From CALBZH01 sp964538515 (GTDB lineage Bacteria > Desulfobacterota > Syntrophobacteria > Syntrophobacterales > Syntrophobacteraceae): a stretch of 64,000 bases of DNA. The DNA lies in NCBI GenBank assembly GCA_964538515.1, contig CAZIEW010000002.1, forward strand, positions 1 through 64,000. The letters run 5' to 3'. Numbering within the stretch: position 1 is the first letter of the stretch; every line of letters begins with the position of its first letter. Shown here piece after piece: positions 25,493-32,836 of this stretch. The notes under the pieces are model-generated. The model ran no database searches. It was not told the DNA's origin and was given only the letters and a program-made list of their open reading frames with translations. The position numbers were made by a program, and so were the translations under genes.

Positions 25493-25836
25493 GTCAACCC
25501 TTCCAGACTGTTGCTCTACCAAAATGGGACTATTCACTCACCCAATTGATTTAATTCAAATAAGTCTTCTGAGCTGATCCGTTTTGGGCTGCTCGTCCCC
25601 CAAAGCTCCTTGCGCTCTCGGTCGCAAGAGACGTCCACAGCCACCTAACATAGCGCAATCAAATGCATTTCATTCCCTCATTCCGTCAGGGCTCACCTTG
25701 GCATGCTGAGTGCTCCTATGCGATGCGACGCGCATCACCACTGATTTGCACCTCAGATCAACACCATACAATCAAGCTTTTCCTGACGGGCTAGGTTCTC
25801 AACGGTCCAAGCCTGCCGTCGAGCCTGGAGCAGCCT
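25493..25836. other. 344-bp gap with sigma54-type promoter and inverted repeats
   Basis: Besides the -24/-12 candidate at 25699-25714, the gap contains TTTGGG...CCCAAA around 25583-25602 and GATGCG-ACG-CGCATC around 25724-25738. Either could be a regulator site; the first lies about 100 bp upstream of the promoter, a usual enhancer distance. The region is AT-richer than its flanks. No gene is seen. Confidence 0.4.
25699..25714 (+). promoter_or_regulatory. Putative sigma54 (-24/-12) promoter
   Basis: TGGCATG-CTGA-GTGCT keeps the invariant GG-N10-GC spacing and differs from the consensus TGGCAYG-N4-TTGCW at one position. It lies about 120 bp upstream of the lone receiver gene and about 200 bp after a sigma54-activator gene. 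Confidence 0.45.
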
Positions 25837-26208
25837 ATGAACATCCTGGTCTTGGATACCCAAGAGATGCACATCGAAAGCCTTGCGCGTGGTTTGATGA
25901 TCAAAGGGCATGAAGTCTTCGCCGCCTCTGACGGCAAGAAAGCACTGGCTCATCTGCTTAGTCAGAATCCCATGATCGATCTCATCATCACAGACCATGC
26001 GATGATGATTCCGGACGGGGGGGAGCTCGTTCTTCATCTTGAAAAGAGCGGACGGAAGCCCCCCGTTATCATGATGACGGCAACCGACAATCCCCTCGGT
26101 ATTCTCAATCCACTTGAAAAGCTTTGCGGGCTCTTCTTGGAGAAGCCTTTCAGCATCGAGGGGCTGTTAGACGCCGTGGAGGAGTGTGTACGGAAGCAGT
26201 GCTCATGA
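25837..26208 (+). CDS. Single-domain response regulator
   Basis: A 123-residue receiver with no output domain. Phospho-acceptor Asp53 lies in LIITDHAMMIPDG, Thr82 in MMTATDN and Lys near FLEKPFS. The usual acidic pair at the first strand is reduced: the start reads ILVLDTQE, with one Asp, so Mg binding may be weakened. Such proteins pass phosphate in relays or act by protein contact. It follows a sigma54-type promoter and precedes a TorD-like gene by 130 bp, so the two may be co-transcribed. ATG 25837 starts MNILVLD, as expected. Confidence 0.82.
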   Translation: MNILVLDTQEMHIESLARGLMIKGHEVFAASDGKKALAHLLSQNPMIDLIITDHAMMIPDGGELVLHLEKSGRKPPVIMMTATDNPLGILNPLEKLCGLFLEKPFSIEGLLDAVEECVRKQCS

Positions 26209-26338
26209 CCCTTCGGCAGCGTGTCACGGCAGAACCTCATGAATCCCGAGGATCATCGGCCAGCCGAGGAGCAGCTTAATGGGCACGGCAATCTCCTGGC
26301 CGCGGCTAGGGAGCAGGTGGCCTATCAAGGAGCATGTG

Positions 26339-27100
26339 ATGTCTAGAATCGAACTTCCAGGACCATCCACCTATGTGCCGGTGGCCCGAAGCTTTCTTTA
26401 CAGGTCGCTGTCTTTGGGCTTTGCCCGCCCGACTCGAGACATTCACGCGGCCTTGAGAGACGGACGATTCATCCAGGATCTCTGGGATAAGCTCTCCTTA
26501 ATCGCCTTCATGGAGCCTCTGCTCTCAGAAAGGGATCCTTCCATCCGGTGGGTCTCTGAGAACATGAGGTCCCTTTCCTTCGAAGACGTTGAGAGGGGCT
26601 ACACCCTGGGCTTGCAGTCGACCGTTTCCCCGGCGAGGCTAACTGGAAGACGCAGGATTCGAGAGGGCGAAGGGACTGGTGACGCCACAATCGCTGAGAT
26701 CAGGAAGTGTTATGAGCTATTCGGGCTAATCACAAAAGGAGAGGAAGTCCCCTGCGGCCAGCACGACCATTTTCCCATAAAGCTTGAGCTCCTTCACTAC
26801 CTCACCCTCAAAGAGTTCCAAGCCGGAGGCCATCGAGACAAAGTAAAGCTGCTAGACTTGCTCACGACTCAAAAGGACTTCCTCGAACGACACCTTATCA
26901 GTCAACTTCCCCGTTGTCTCGCCGCGCTCCGAAAATCGCCGGGCGTCCCCGCCGTTTACACCGAATTGACCCGTATCGCCTCTGAATTCGTCTCGCGGGA
27001 CATCGACTGGATCACTCTCCGCATCAGCGAGGAGAGCGCTTCCTCCGAAACGGCTCAAAGGAGCCCCAGAGCGAGCATCGACGTCGGATCCCAAGGTTGA
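26339..27100 (+). CDS. TorD/DmsD-family chaperone-like protein
   Basis: A 253-residue all-helical protein resembling TorD-family chaperones that guard Tat-exported molybdo- or tungsto-enzymes. Supporting segments are YVPVARSFLYRSLSLGFARPTRDIH at the N-terminus, written here as R-SFLYR-LS-GFA-P. IRKCYELFGLITKGEEVPCGQHDHFPIKLELLHYLTLKE matches the Y-x-LFG...PPDH-x-ELEFM region of TorD, with QHDHFPIKLELLHYL in that place. Helical RHLISQLPRCL and the DWI end also fit. The client enzyme is not encoded nearby. ATG 26339 follows CAAGGAGCATGTG. Confidence 0.7.
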   Translation: MSRIELPGPSTYVPVARSFLYRSLSLGFARPTRDIHAALRDGRFIQDLWDKLSLIAFMEPLLSERDPSIRWVSENMRSLSFEDVERGYTLGLQSTVSPARLTGRRRIREGEGTGDATIAEIRKCYELFGLITKGEEVPCGQHDHFPIKLELLHYLTLKEFQAGGHRDKVKLLDLLTTQKDFLERHLISQLPRCLAALRKSPGVPAVYTELTRIASEFVSRDIDWITLRISEESASSETAQRSPRASIDVGSQG

Positions 27101-27143
27101 CTTTCCACTCCCGGTTGGATCCACGGGCGCTGCTGTCCGCCTC

Positions 27144-28388
27144 CTATTTTGGCTTACCGAAGACGAGAGCTCCGTTTTGTCCACCAAAGCCGAACGAGTT
27201 GGAGAGGGCCGCATCGACACGGATATCCATGGCATGATTGGATACGATGCTCAGGTCGCATTCAGGATCATGTGTCGTCTGGTTGATCGTAGGGGGGATC
27301 GTTCCGTGATAGAGGGTCAGGACCGTGGCTGCCGCTTCGAGAGCCCCTGCTGCGCCCAACGTATGCCCGATCATCGATTTGTTTGAGCTCACCCATGGCT
27401 TACGATAGCCCTCCCCGAACGCCTGCCTGATGGCTGCACTTTCGACCCGATCGTTCACCTTGGTCGACGTCCCGTGCGCATTGATGTGGCCGATGTCCTC
27501 CGCATTGAGCCTCGCATCCCGCAATGCCATCTGCATGGCCAGCGCGGCGGCGCTCCCGTCAGGCTCAGGAATGGCGATATTGTAGGCGTCGCTCGACATG
27601 CCAAACCCTTTGAGCTCCGCAAGAATCTCGGCCCCCCGTCTGCTTGCGTGCTCGAAGGTCTCCAGAACCAGGATTCCAGCTCCCTCCCCCATCACAAACC
27701 CATCCCTCTCCGCGTCGAAAGGACGGCTGGCCGCCTCAGGCGGTTCATTGCGCTCTGAGAGGACACCCATGCACGAATAACCATCCAGAACGAATGGGGT
27801 AATGGTCGACTCCGCCCCCCCTGCCAGAATCACATCTGCCTGCCCCTGCCGAAGCATGCCGAGGGCCGTTCCAATCGCATGCGTCCCCGTGGCGCACGCC
27901 GCTGAGACCCCAAGGTTCGGTCCGCGAATACCCAGCGCAATAGCCACATTGCATACGGGCATATTGGGGATGACCTTTGGAATGGTGAGGGCGTTGACAA
28001 AGCCGGGCCCTTTTTCCCGAAACCTCACGAACTGCTCCTCGAGATTGGCGTAGTCCCCGGCCGCCGATCCCACAACGCAGCCGATTCGCGACACGTCCTC
28101 CTTGGCGAGGTCCAATCCGGAATGGCTGACGGCGTCGAGCGCAGCACTCACGGCGAACTGGGAAACCCTTGCCATCCTTCGGATCTGCTTATGCGTGAGT
28201 CTGACAGAAGGATCGAAGGACAAGGCCTCCGATGCGATTCGGGTCTTGTGGCCGGCGGGGTCAAAGGCCGCGATCGGCCTAATGCCTGAAGCACCGGACA
28301 CCAGTCCCCTCCAGAAGCTCTCTATGGTGCAGCCCAAAGAGCATACCACCCCCAAACCCGTTACAACGACTTTACCCGAATGACTCAT
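27144..28388 (-). CDS. fabF: Beta-ketoacyl-ACP synthase II
   Basis: Condenses malonyl-ACP with acyl-ACP in fatty-acid elongation. The 414-residue thiolase-fold protein has the catalytic Cys in SAACATGTHAIG, the first His in NAHGTSTKVND and the second His in KSMIGHTLGAAG. VVTGLGVVCSLG opens the protein and SNSFGFGGQNGALVF closes it. Length is normal. It is not in a fab gene cluster here: it stands alone, convergent with the TorD-like gene and about 70 bp downstream of the OYE reductase on the same strand. It may be a secondary FabF for a specialised acyl chain. Confidence 0.92.
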   Translation of the reverse strand: MSHSGKVVVTGLGVVCSLGCTIESFWRGLVSGASGIRPIAAFDPAGHKTRIASEALSFDPSVRLTHKQIRRMARVSQFAVSAALDAVSHSGLDLAKEDVSRIGCVVGSAAGDYANLEEQFVRFREKGPGFVNALTIPKVIPNMPVCNVAIALGIRGPNLGVSAACATGTHAIGTALGMLRQGQADVILAGGAESTITPFVLDGYSCMGVLSERNEPPEAASRPFDAERDGFVMGEGAGILVLETFEHASRRGAEILAELKGFGMSSDAYNIAIPEPDGSAAALAMQMALRDARLNAEDIGHINAHGTSTKVNDRVESAAIRQAFGEGYRKPWVSSNKSMIGHTLGAAGALEAAATVLTLYHGTIPPTINQTTHDPECDLSIVSNHAMDIRVDAALSNSFGFGGQNGALVFGKPK

Positions 28389-28460
28389 CTGTGGCCCTTC
28401 AATGGAGTATCAACGTGGCAGCGTGCGATTTGCGAAAAGCAGTCTCAAGCCTGCGTCCTT

Positions 28461-29528
28461 TCACCCTTGCTTGGCCCGCAAGTACTGGACCGGCCAGGGC
28501 ACGTCCACATGGAGGGCACGGGCGGCATGCAACGGCCAGTAAGGATTGCGCAACATCTCCCTGGCCAGCAAAACCACATCCGCCTGGCCGAGCGCGATGA
28601 TCTGCTCCGCCTGAACCGGGCTGGTGATCAGGCCGACCGAGCCTGTCGGGATATGAGCCTGTTTACGGATGGCTTCCGCGAAAGGAACCTGGAAGCCCGG
28701 ACCCACCGGGATTTTGGCATGGGGTACCAGCGCTGCACTGGAGCAGTCGATCAAATCGACACCGATCTCCCTGAGACGCTTGCAAAGCTCAATCGACTGC
28801 GGAAGGTCCCATCCGCCATCGACCCAATCCGTGCAGGAAATCCGGACAAAGACAGGAAACGCGGAGGGCCAGACGTCCCTAACCGCCTTGGCCACTCGCA
28901 AGGGCAAACGCATGCGATTCTCCAACTCCCCCCCATATTCATCCGTTCGCCGATTGGAGAGGGGTGAGAGAAATTCGTGCAGCAGATAGCCATGCGCCAT
29001 GTGGATCTCGACGATCTCAAAGCCCGCACGGAGCGACCGAGCGGCGGCCTCCACAAATTGTGAAACCACACGCTCGATGTCATCGATCGTCATCTCGCGA
29101 GGCATGGGAGAGGTCTCCGAAAAGGAAATCGCGCTTGGAGCCAGCGGCTCCCAGCCGCCTGCCTCCTCGCCCAGGGGAAGATCCCCTCGCCAGGGAACAT
29201 CCGTCGAAGCCTTCCTCCCCGCGTGAGCCAGCTGAATACCGGCGACGCATTCCTGCTCTCTGATATAACGGCTGATTCGCTCGAACCCCCTTGCATGCTC
29301 CTCCGACCACATCCCGCTGTCCTTCAGGGTGATACGCCCCTCCGGAGCGACAGCGGTGGCCTCGACCATCACGAGGGCAGCCCCTCCTACCGCGCGGCTG
29401 CCCAGGTGCACCAGATGCCAGTCGTTCGGCATGCCGTCGTCGCTCGAATACTGGCACATGGGCGATACAAAGATCCGATTCTTGAATTCTATATTTCGCA
29501 ACCTGAATGGACTGAAAAGGTGACTCAT
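28461..29528 (-). CDS. NADH:flavin oxidoreductase, old yellow enzyme family (YqjM/NamA-like)
   Basis: FMN-dependent ene-reductase that reduces activated C=C bonds. The 355-residue TIM barrel starts LFSPFRLRNIEFKNRIFVSPMCQYS, whose SPMCQYS with Cys near residue 26 is the YqjM/thermophilic-like subclass mark. QLAHAGRKAS, IHMAHGYLLHEFLSPLSNRRTDEYGG and VFVRISCTDW are further motifs; the His-Gly-Tyr motif reads HMAHGYLLHEF. Near the C-terminus VVLLAREMLRNPYWP replaces the usual ARPFLRDP. RBS GAGAGGAT precedes ATG 29528. Physiological substrate unknown; in anaerobes these also act on unsaturated acyl or xenobiotic compounds. Confidence 0.88.
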   Translation of the reverse strand: MSHLFSPFRLRNIEFKNRIFVSPMCQYSSDDGMPNDWHLVHLGSRAVGGAALVMVEATAVAPEGRITLKDSGMWSEEHARGFERISRYIREQECVAGIQLAHAGRKASTDVPWRGDLPLGEEAGGWEPLAPSAISFSETSPMPREMTIDDIERVVSQFVEAAARSLRAGFEIVEIHMAHGYLLHEFLSPLSNRRTDEYGGELENRMRLPLRVAKAVRDVWPSAFPVFVRISCTDWVDGGWDLPQSIELCKRLREIGVDLIDCSSAALVPHAKIPVGPGFQVPFAEAIRKQAHIPTGSVGLITSPVQAEQIIALGQADVVLLAREMLRNPYWPLHAARALHVDVPWPVQYLRAKQG

Positions 29529-29580
29529 CGCGACATCCTCTCCTCATGTCGACCGTTGAAAACCGTTCATCGTCGGGATT

Positions 29581-30048
29581 TCATTCACGGCCACCGCGGT
29601 AGTCCGTCTTGGACAGAGGCAGCAGCACGCAGCTATCCGGCACGATTCCCGTTTGAACAGACACGTCGATCGTAATGCCTCCGCGAACAGACCACAGCCC
29701 AACGACGCGGATAAACTTGGGAGCCATGGCATCCCGAAGGCGGTTATGCACAGCAACAGTGCAATCCTCGTGAAACGCCCCATGGTTTCGAAAACTTCCC
29801 AAAAAGAGCTTAAAGGACTTGCTCTCGACAAGTCTCGCTCCCGGAACGTAATCGACGACCATCACCGCGAAATCGGGCTGACCCGTGATCGGGCACAACG
29901 ACGTGAACTCGGGTGCCGTCAATCGAACCACATAGTCCAAATCCGGGTGCGGGTTCGGGAATGTCTCGAGTATCGCTTGCTCGGGTGACTCTGGAATCGC
30001 GCTTGGCCCGCCGAGCTGCGTGAGGTCGGGGTAGGTCGGGTGACTCAC
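29581..30048 (-). CDS. queF: NADPH-dependent preQ0 reductase
   Basis: Reduces 7-cyano-7-deazaguanine to preQ1 in queuosine synthesis. The 155-residue type I (unimodular) protein has the nucleophilic Cys in LCPITGQPDF and the QueF motif ESKSFKLFLGSFRNHG. HEDC follows with catalytic-region residues. GTG at 30048 overlaps the queC stop by four bases (GTGA) and is preceded by AAAGGA, so translation is coupled to queC. Relative to the usual short enzyme the length is normal. Downstream partner of queC and queE in one minus-strand operon. Confidence 0.93.
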   Translation of the reverse strand: MSHPTYPDLTQLGGPSAIPESPEQAILETFPNPHPDLDYVVRLTAPEFTSLCPITGQPDFAVMVVDYVPGARLVESKSFKLFLGSFRNHGAFHEDCTVAVHNRLRDAMAPKFIRVVGLWSVRGGITIDVSVQTGIVPDSCVLLPLSKTDYRGGRE

Positions 30049-30782
30049 GAAAAATCCTTTCTGCCTGCAGATACCGGCCTTGTGGGCGCATAAACGGTCG
30101 GGTCGGGAACGCCCGACTCCTGAAACCCCTTGCGGCGCAGTCGGCAACTGTCGCAGCGGCCACAGGCCCGCCCTTCACCATCCGGATCATAGCACGAATG
30201 CGTAAGCCCATAGTCCACGCCGAGCTCCAGCCCTTTGCGTATGATCTGTGCTTTGGTGAGATGGCTCAAGGGAGCTTCGATTCGGATCCGCATGGAGCCC
30301 TCCACGGTCTCCTTGGTGGCCAGGTTTGCCAACGTCTCGAAGGCCTGAATGAACTCGGGACGGCAGTCCGGATAGCCTGAGTAATCGACTGCGTTGGCAC
30401 CAATGAAGATGGCTCCCGCCTTCAGCACCTCGGCCCACGCCAGGGCAAATGAGAGAAAGATCGTATTGCGCGCCGGGACGTAGGTGGTCGGTATGCGCTC
30501 CGCCATCCCATGAAGAGGGACGTCCTTGGGAACGGGAATGTCGCTGGTCAGGGCCGACCCTCCGATTCGATCCAGCGGCAGGTCCAAAACCAGGTGATGC
30601 CGGATTCCCATGCGCTCGACAATTCGACGGGCCGCCGCTATCTCAACCTCATGACGCTGATGGTAACGGCAGCTCAATGCATAGACCTCATAACCTTGCG
30701 ATTGTGCGATCGCCAGACAGGTCGTTGAGTCGACTCCGCCGGAAAACAGCACCACGGCTTTCTCTCGTTCACTCTGACTCAT
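30045..30782 (-). CDS. queC: 7-cyano-7-deazaguanine (preQ0) synthase
   Basis: ATP-dependent conversion of 7-carboxy-7-deazaguanine and ammonia to preQ0. The 245-residue protein has the PP-loop SGGVDSTTCL near residue 15 and SLSFALAWAE-type family sequence (here FLSFALAWAEVL). A zinc site is complete in SCYDPDGEGRACGRCDSC (C-x10-C-x2-C-x2-C). YVPARNTIFLS is also typical. ATG 30782 is preceded by AAGGGAGCGAC. It lies 121 bp after queE, with a nested hairpin in that gap, and overlaps queF by four bases. Confidence 0.94.
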   Translation of the reverse strand: MSQSEREKAVVLFSGGVDSTTCLAIAQSQGYEVYALSCRYHQRHEVEIAAARRIVERMGIRHHLVLDLPLDRIGGSALTSDIPVPKDVPLHGMAERIPTTYVPARNTIFLSFALAWAEVLKAGAIFIGANAVDYSGYPDCRPEFIQAFETLANLATKETVEGSMRIRIEAPLSHLTKAQIIRKGLELGVDYGLTHSCYDPDGEGRACGRCDSCRLRRKGFQESGVPDPTVYAPTRPVSAGRKDFS

Positions 30783-30854
30783 GTCGCTCCCTTTGGACTC
30801 CCGCGATGCGTGATGCTTGATGAAACCCTCTCGGCCTCGCATCGGTCTTCTCCA

Positions 30855-30899
30855 GCGTCCGGCGTCCGGTCCCGCTATGCGGGACGTTCGTCCGGACGC
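30855..30899. repeat. Nested hairpin in the queE-queC gap
   Basis: An inner stem GTCCCGC-TAT-GCGGGAC (30869-30885) is enclosed by outer arms GCGTCCGG (30855-30862) and CCGGACGC (30892-30899). No T-run follows on either strand, so it is not a simple terminator. It may be a mobile palindromic repeat or an RNA-processing or stability element within the que transcript. Confidence 0.5.
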
Positions 30900-30903
30900 A
30901 GGG

Positions 30904-31548
30904 CTAGACGCCACGCTGACTCGGCCCCCATATGACCTTGTGCAATTGAAGATTCAGACGAACGCACAATCGATCCTCAAGGATCCACTGGACCAGACGG
31001 CTTGGCTCCATCCGCCCGAAAACCGGCGAAAAGTGCTTCACGTTCTGCTTCCCCTCGCCCGGACGCATGCCAAGAACAAGCTCACGGGCGAATTCATAGT
31101 CCGCCCGATCAGCAATCACAAACTTGACCTCGTCGTTAGGACGGAGCCGTCCCAGATTTGCAAGGTCATTGCAGTGCGACTGTCCACTGGACGGGCATTT
31201 CACGTCCATGATCACCACACTGCGAGCGTCTAATGGCGAAATGTCCATGCTCCCGTTGGTCTCCACGAGGACACGAAGACTGCGATCCGCAAGCTCCCGC
31301 ACCAACCGAAACGCCTCGTTCTGAAGAAGCGGCTCTCCCCCCGTCACTTGAACCAAATCGCATGAGCACGCATCGACACGCCGCAGGATCTCGGAAACCT
31401 CCATGGCAACGCCGTCATCATACGCGTATCGTGTATCGCAGTAGCTGCAGCGGAGGTTGCAGCCCGAAAGTCGGACGAACGCGCATGGCCAGCCAGCAAA
31501 GCTCGACTCCCCTTGGATGCTGTGGAAGATCTCGCTCACTTTCAGCAC
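30904..31548 (-). CDS. queE: 7-carboxy-7-deazaguanine synthase, radical SAM
   Basis: Radical SAM enzyme that rearranges 6-carboxytetrahydropterin to 7-carboxy-7-deazaguanine. The protein, about 214 residues, shows EIFHSIQGESSFAG at the start and the cluster CNLRCSYCDT (CxxxCxxC). QVTGGEPLLQ, the glycine-rich SAM motif, VLVETNGS and IMDVKCPSSG also match. I prefer the GTG at 31548, preceded by TGGAGCTCCT; a TTG 13 codons upstream (31587) is the alternative. First gene of queE-queC-queF. QueD is not in the window. Confidence 0.93.
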   Translation of the reverse strand: MLKVSEIFHSIQGESSFAGWPCAFVRLSGCNLRCSYCDTRYAYDDGVAMEVSEILRRVDACSCDLVQVTGGEPLLQNEAFRLVRELADRSLRVLVETNGSMDISPLDARSVVIMDVKCPSSGQSHCNDLANLGRLRPNDEVKFVIADRADYEFARELVLGMRPGEGKQNVKHFSPVFGRMEPSRLVQWILEDRLCVRLNLQLHKVIWGPSQRGV

Positions 31549-31594
31549 AGGAGCTCCATCTGCTTGGTTTTGATAAGCTTTCTCCAATTCCCGC

Positions 31595-31622
31595 TTGCAA
31601 TGCGTTGAATAAGTTTTATCAT
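31595..31622 (+). promoter_or_regulatory. Putative sigma70 promoter for the LysM amidase gene
   Basis: TTGCAA (31595-31600), 16-base spacer, TATCAT (31617-31622), about 44 bases before the start codon. It overlaps the 5' region of divergent queE. Confidence 0.45.
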
Positions 31623-31665
31623 GGCACGGTATCCTGCGATGAACCTTTTTTGCAAGTGATCTCTG

Positions 31666-32514
31666 ATGATGCGTCGCCTGACAAACAGACTCGATGCCGG
31701 AGCGATTTTCTCGCTGGCTCTCCTCATGATGCTGGCTACGACAGGAGGCTGTAGCAGGTCGATTGAAGTGGCTGGGCCAACCGCCTGCCCCTTACCGGAG
31801 AGGACTTGCCCCCCTGACTCCAGACCGCCGACACCTCCGGGAGCCGCGAAGGTCGTGGAGCGATGCCTCACGAACATGGGAGGCCCCAAGACCATTGTCC
31901 ACGAGGTGGGGCCACTTGAAACGGTATGGCGCATTTCGCGCATGTATGACGTGCCGGTGGAGAGTATTTATCGAGCCAACGGGTTGAAACCGAACGATTC
32001 CCTGCGCGTCGGTCAGCGGCTCACGATTCCCAACGCAAAGCAGCTTCGGCACGTCATTTCGCTTTACCCAAACCCACAGTGGAAATACATCATTGTGCAT
32101 CACACAGCAACGGACATTGGGAAAGCGCTCCAAGTGGACCGCGCCCACCACGACCGAGGTTTCTGGAACGGGATCGGGTATCACTTCTTGATTGACAACG
32201 GGACCCTCGGCAAGGGCGACGGCCAGATTGAAGTGTCGCCCCGGTGGATCAAACAGCAAGTCGGGGCTCATTGCAAAGCGGGAGGAATGAACGATAAAGG
32301 TATCGGCATCGCTCTTGTGGGAAACTTCAACGAGGACCTCCCGACTCAGAACCAGATCCAATCCCTGGCTTATCTGATCAATACGCTTTCGCAGTATTAC
32401 GGCATTCCCTTGAAGAATGTGATGGGGCACCGGGACGTCGAAGGGGCCAGCACGGATTGCCCTGGCAAACGTTTCCCGTGGTCCAATCTCCGTCAGTGCC
32501 TCACCAGGCGCTGA
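31666..32514 (+). CDS. LysM-domain N-acetylmuramoyl-L-alanine amidase, probable lipoprotein
   Basis: Cell-wall amidase of 282 residues. The N-terminus has a hydrophobic core, IFSLALLMMLATTGGC, that ends in a possible lipobox Cys. A Pro/Cys-rich linker follows, then one LysM repeat (VHEVGPLETVWRISRMYDVP ... LRVGQRLTIP, about residues 77-122) that binds peptidoglycan. The C-terminal Amidase_2 domain (about 130-280) has zinc and catalytic residues in YIIVHHTATD, GYHFLID, GIGIALVGNF and GHRDVEGASTDCPG. GTVG is replaced by GP-LETV in LysM, a minor change. It is divergent from queE. Likely acts on peptidoglycan in the periplasm. Confidence 0.88.
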   Translation: MMRRLTNRLDAGAIFSLALLMMLATTGGCSRSIEVAGPTACPLPERTCPPDSRPPTPPGAAKVVERCLTNMGGPKTIVHEVGPLETVWRISRMYDVPVESIYRANGLKPNDSLRVGQRLTIPNAKQLRHVISLYPNPQWKYIIVHHTATDIGKALQVDRAHHDRGFWNGIGYHFLIDNGTLGKGDGQIEVSPRWIKQQVGAHCKAGGMNDKGIGIALVGNFNEDLPTQNQIQSLAYLINTLSQYYGIPLKNVMGHRDVEGASTDCPGKRFPWSNLRQCLTRR

Positions 32515-32559
32515 CGAGCATTGGAATGGGCTCAACCAATGCCATTGGGCAATTACCTG

Positions 32560-32588
32560 TTCACTTTTGCCGTGAGCTTCAGTATTAT
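32560..32588 (+). promoter_or_regulatory. Putative sigma70 promoter ahead of U32 leader
   Basis: TTCACT (32560-32565), exact 17-base spacer, TATTAT (32583-32588), in an AT-rich pocket. The predicted start is near 32595, about 30 bases before a terminator-like stem. Confidence 0.4.
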
Positions 32589-32611
32589 AATTTTGTTGTG
32601 GAATTGGAGAC

Positions 32612-32650
32612 ATGCTGAATCCTGGCGCCCACGTGGGTGCCGCTTTTTGA
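32612..32650 (+). CDS. Possible 12-codon leader peptide
   Basis: MLNPGAHVGAAF is preceded by TTGGAGAC, a credible ribosome site. Its codons cross the whole terminator stem, and its stop TGA uses the last T of the T-run. This is the geometry of a leader peptide that could open or stabilise a terminator. There is no run of one regulatory amino acid, so a specific signal cannot be read. It may be chance. Confidence 0.3.
   Translation: MLNPGAHVGAAF
32624..32648 (+). terminator. Terminator-like hairpin in U32 leader
   Basis: GGCGCCC-ACGT-GGGTGCC (32624-32641) with one G-T pair, then GC and TTTTT (32644-32648). It lies about 30 bases after a predicted transcription start and 190 bases before the U32 gene. 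Confidence 0.55.
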
Positions 32651-32836
32651 GGTTGGGTGCCGTATTGTTCGAATGATCAGTCAAGGCCGTGAGCGCTTGC
32701 TCCTGTTTGGGATAGGAAAGCTCACCGGCCCTCCTGCTCCAAGGCACATCCACCTTTCACTGCGCTCACGCTGGACTGCTTCAAGCTGTTGCATGCCGAT
32801 ACACTTTCTTTCGCAGATGGACGGAGGGAGGTTGCT

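Larger units (their letters stand above)
32515..32836 (+). other. 322-bp leader region of the U32 gene
   Basis: The gap contains a CATTGG...CCAATG hairpin just after the amidase stop (about 32519-32541). It also contains a sigma70-like promoter at 32560-32588, a 12-codon ORF with its own ribosome site, and a terminator-like hairpin overlapping that ORF. About 190 further bases then run to the U32 start. The arrangement suggests attenuation or a short RNA; the last part shows no clear signal beyond the GGAGGGAGG ribosome site. Confidence 0.45.
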
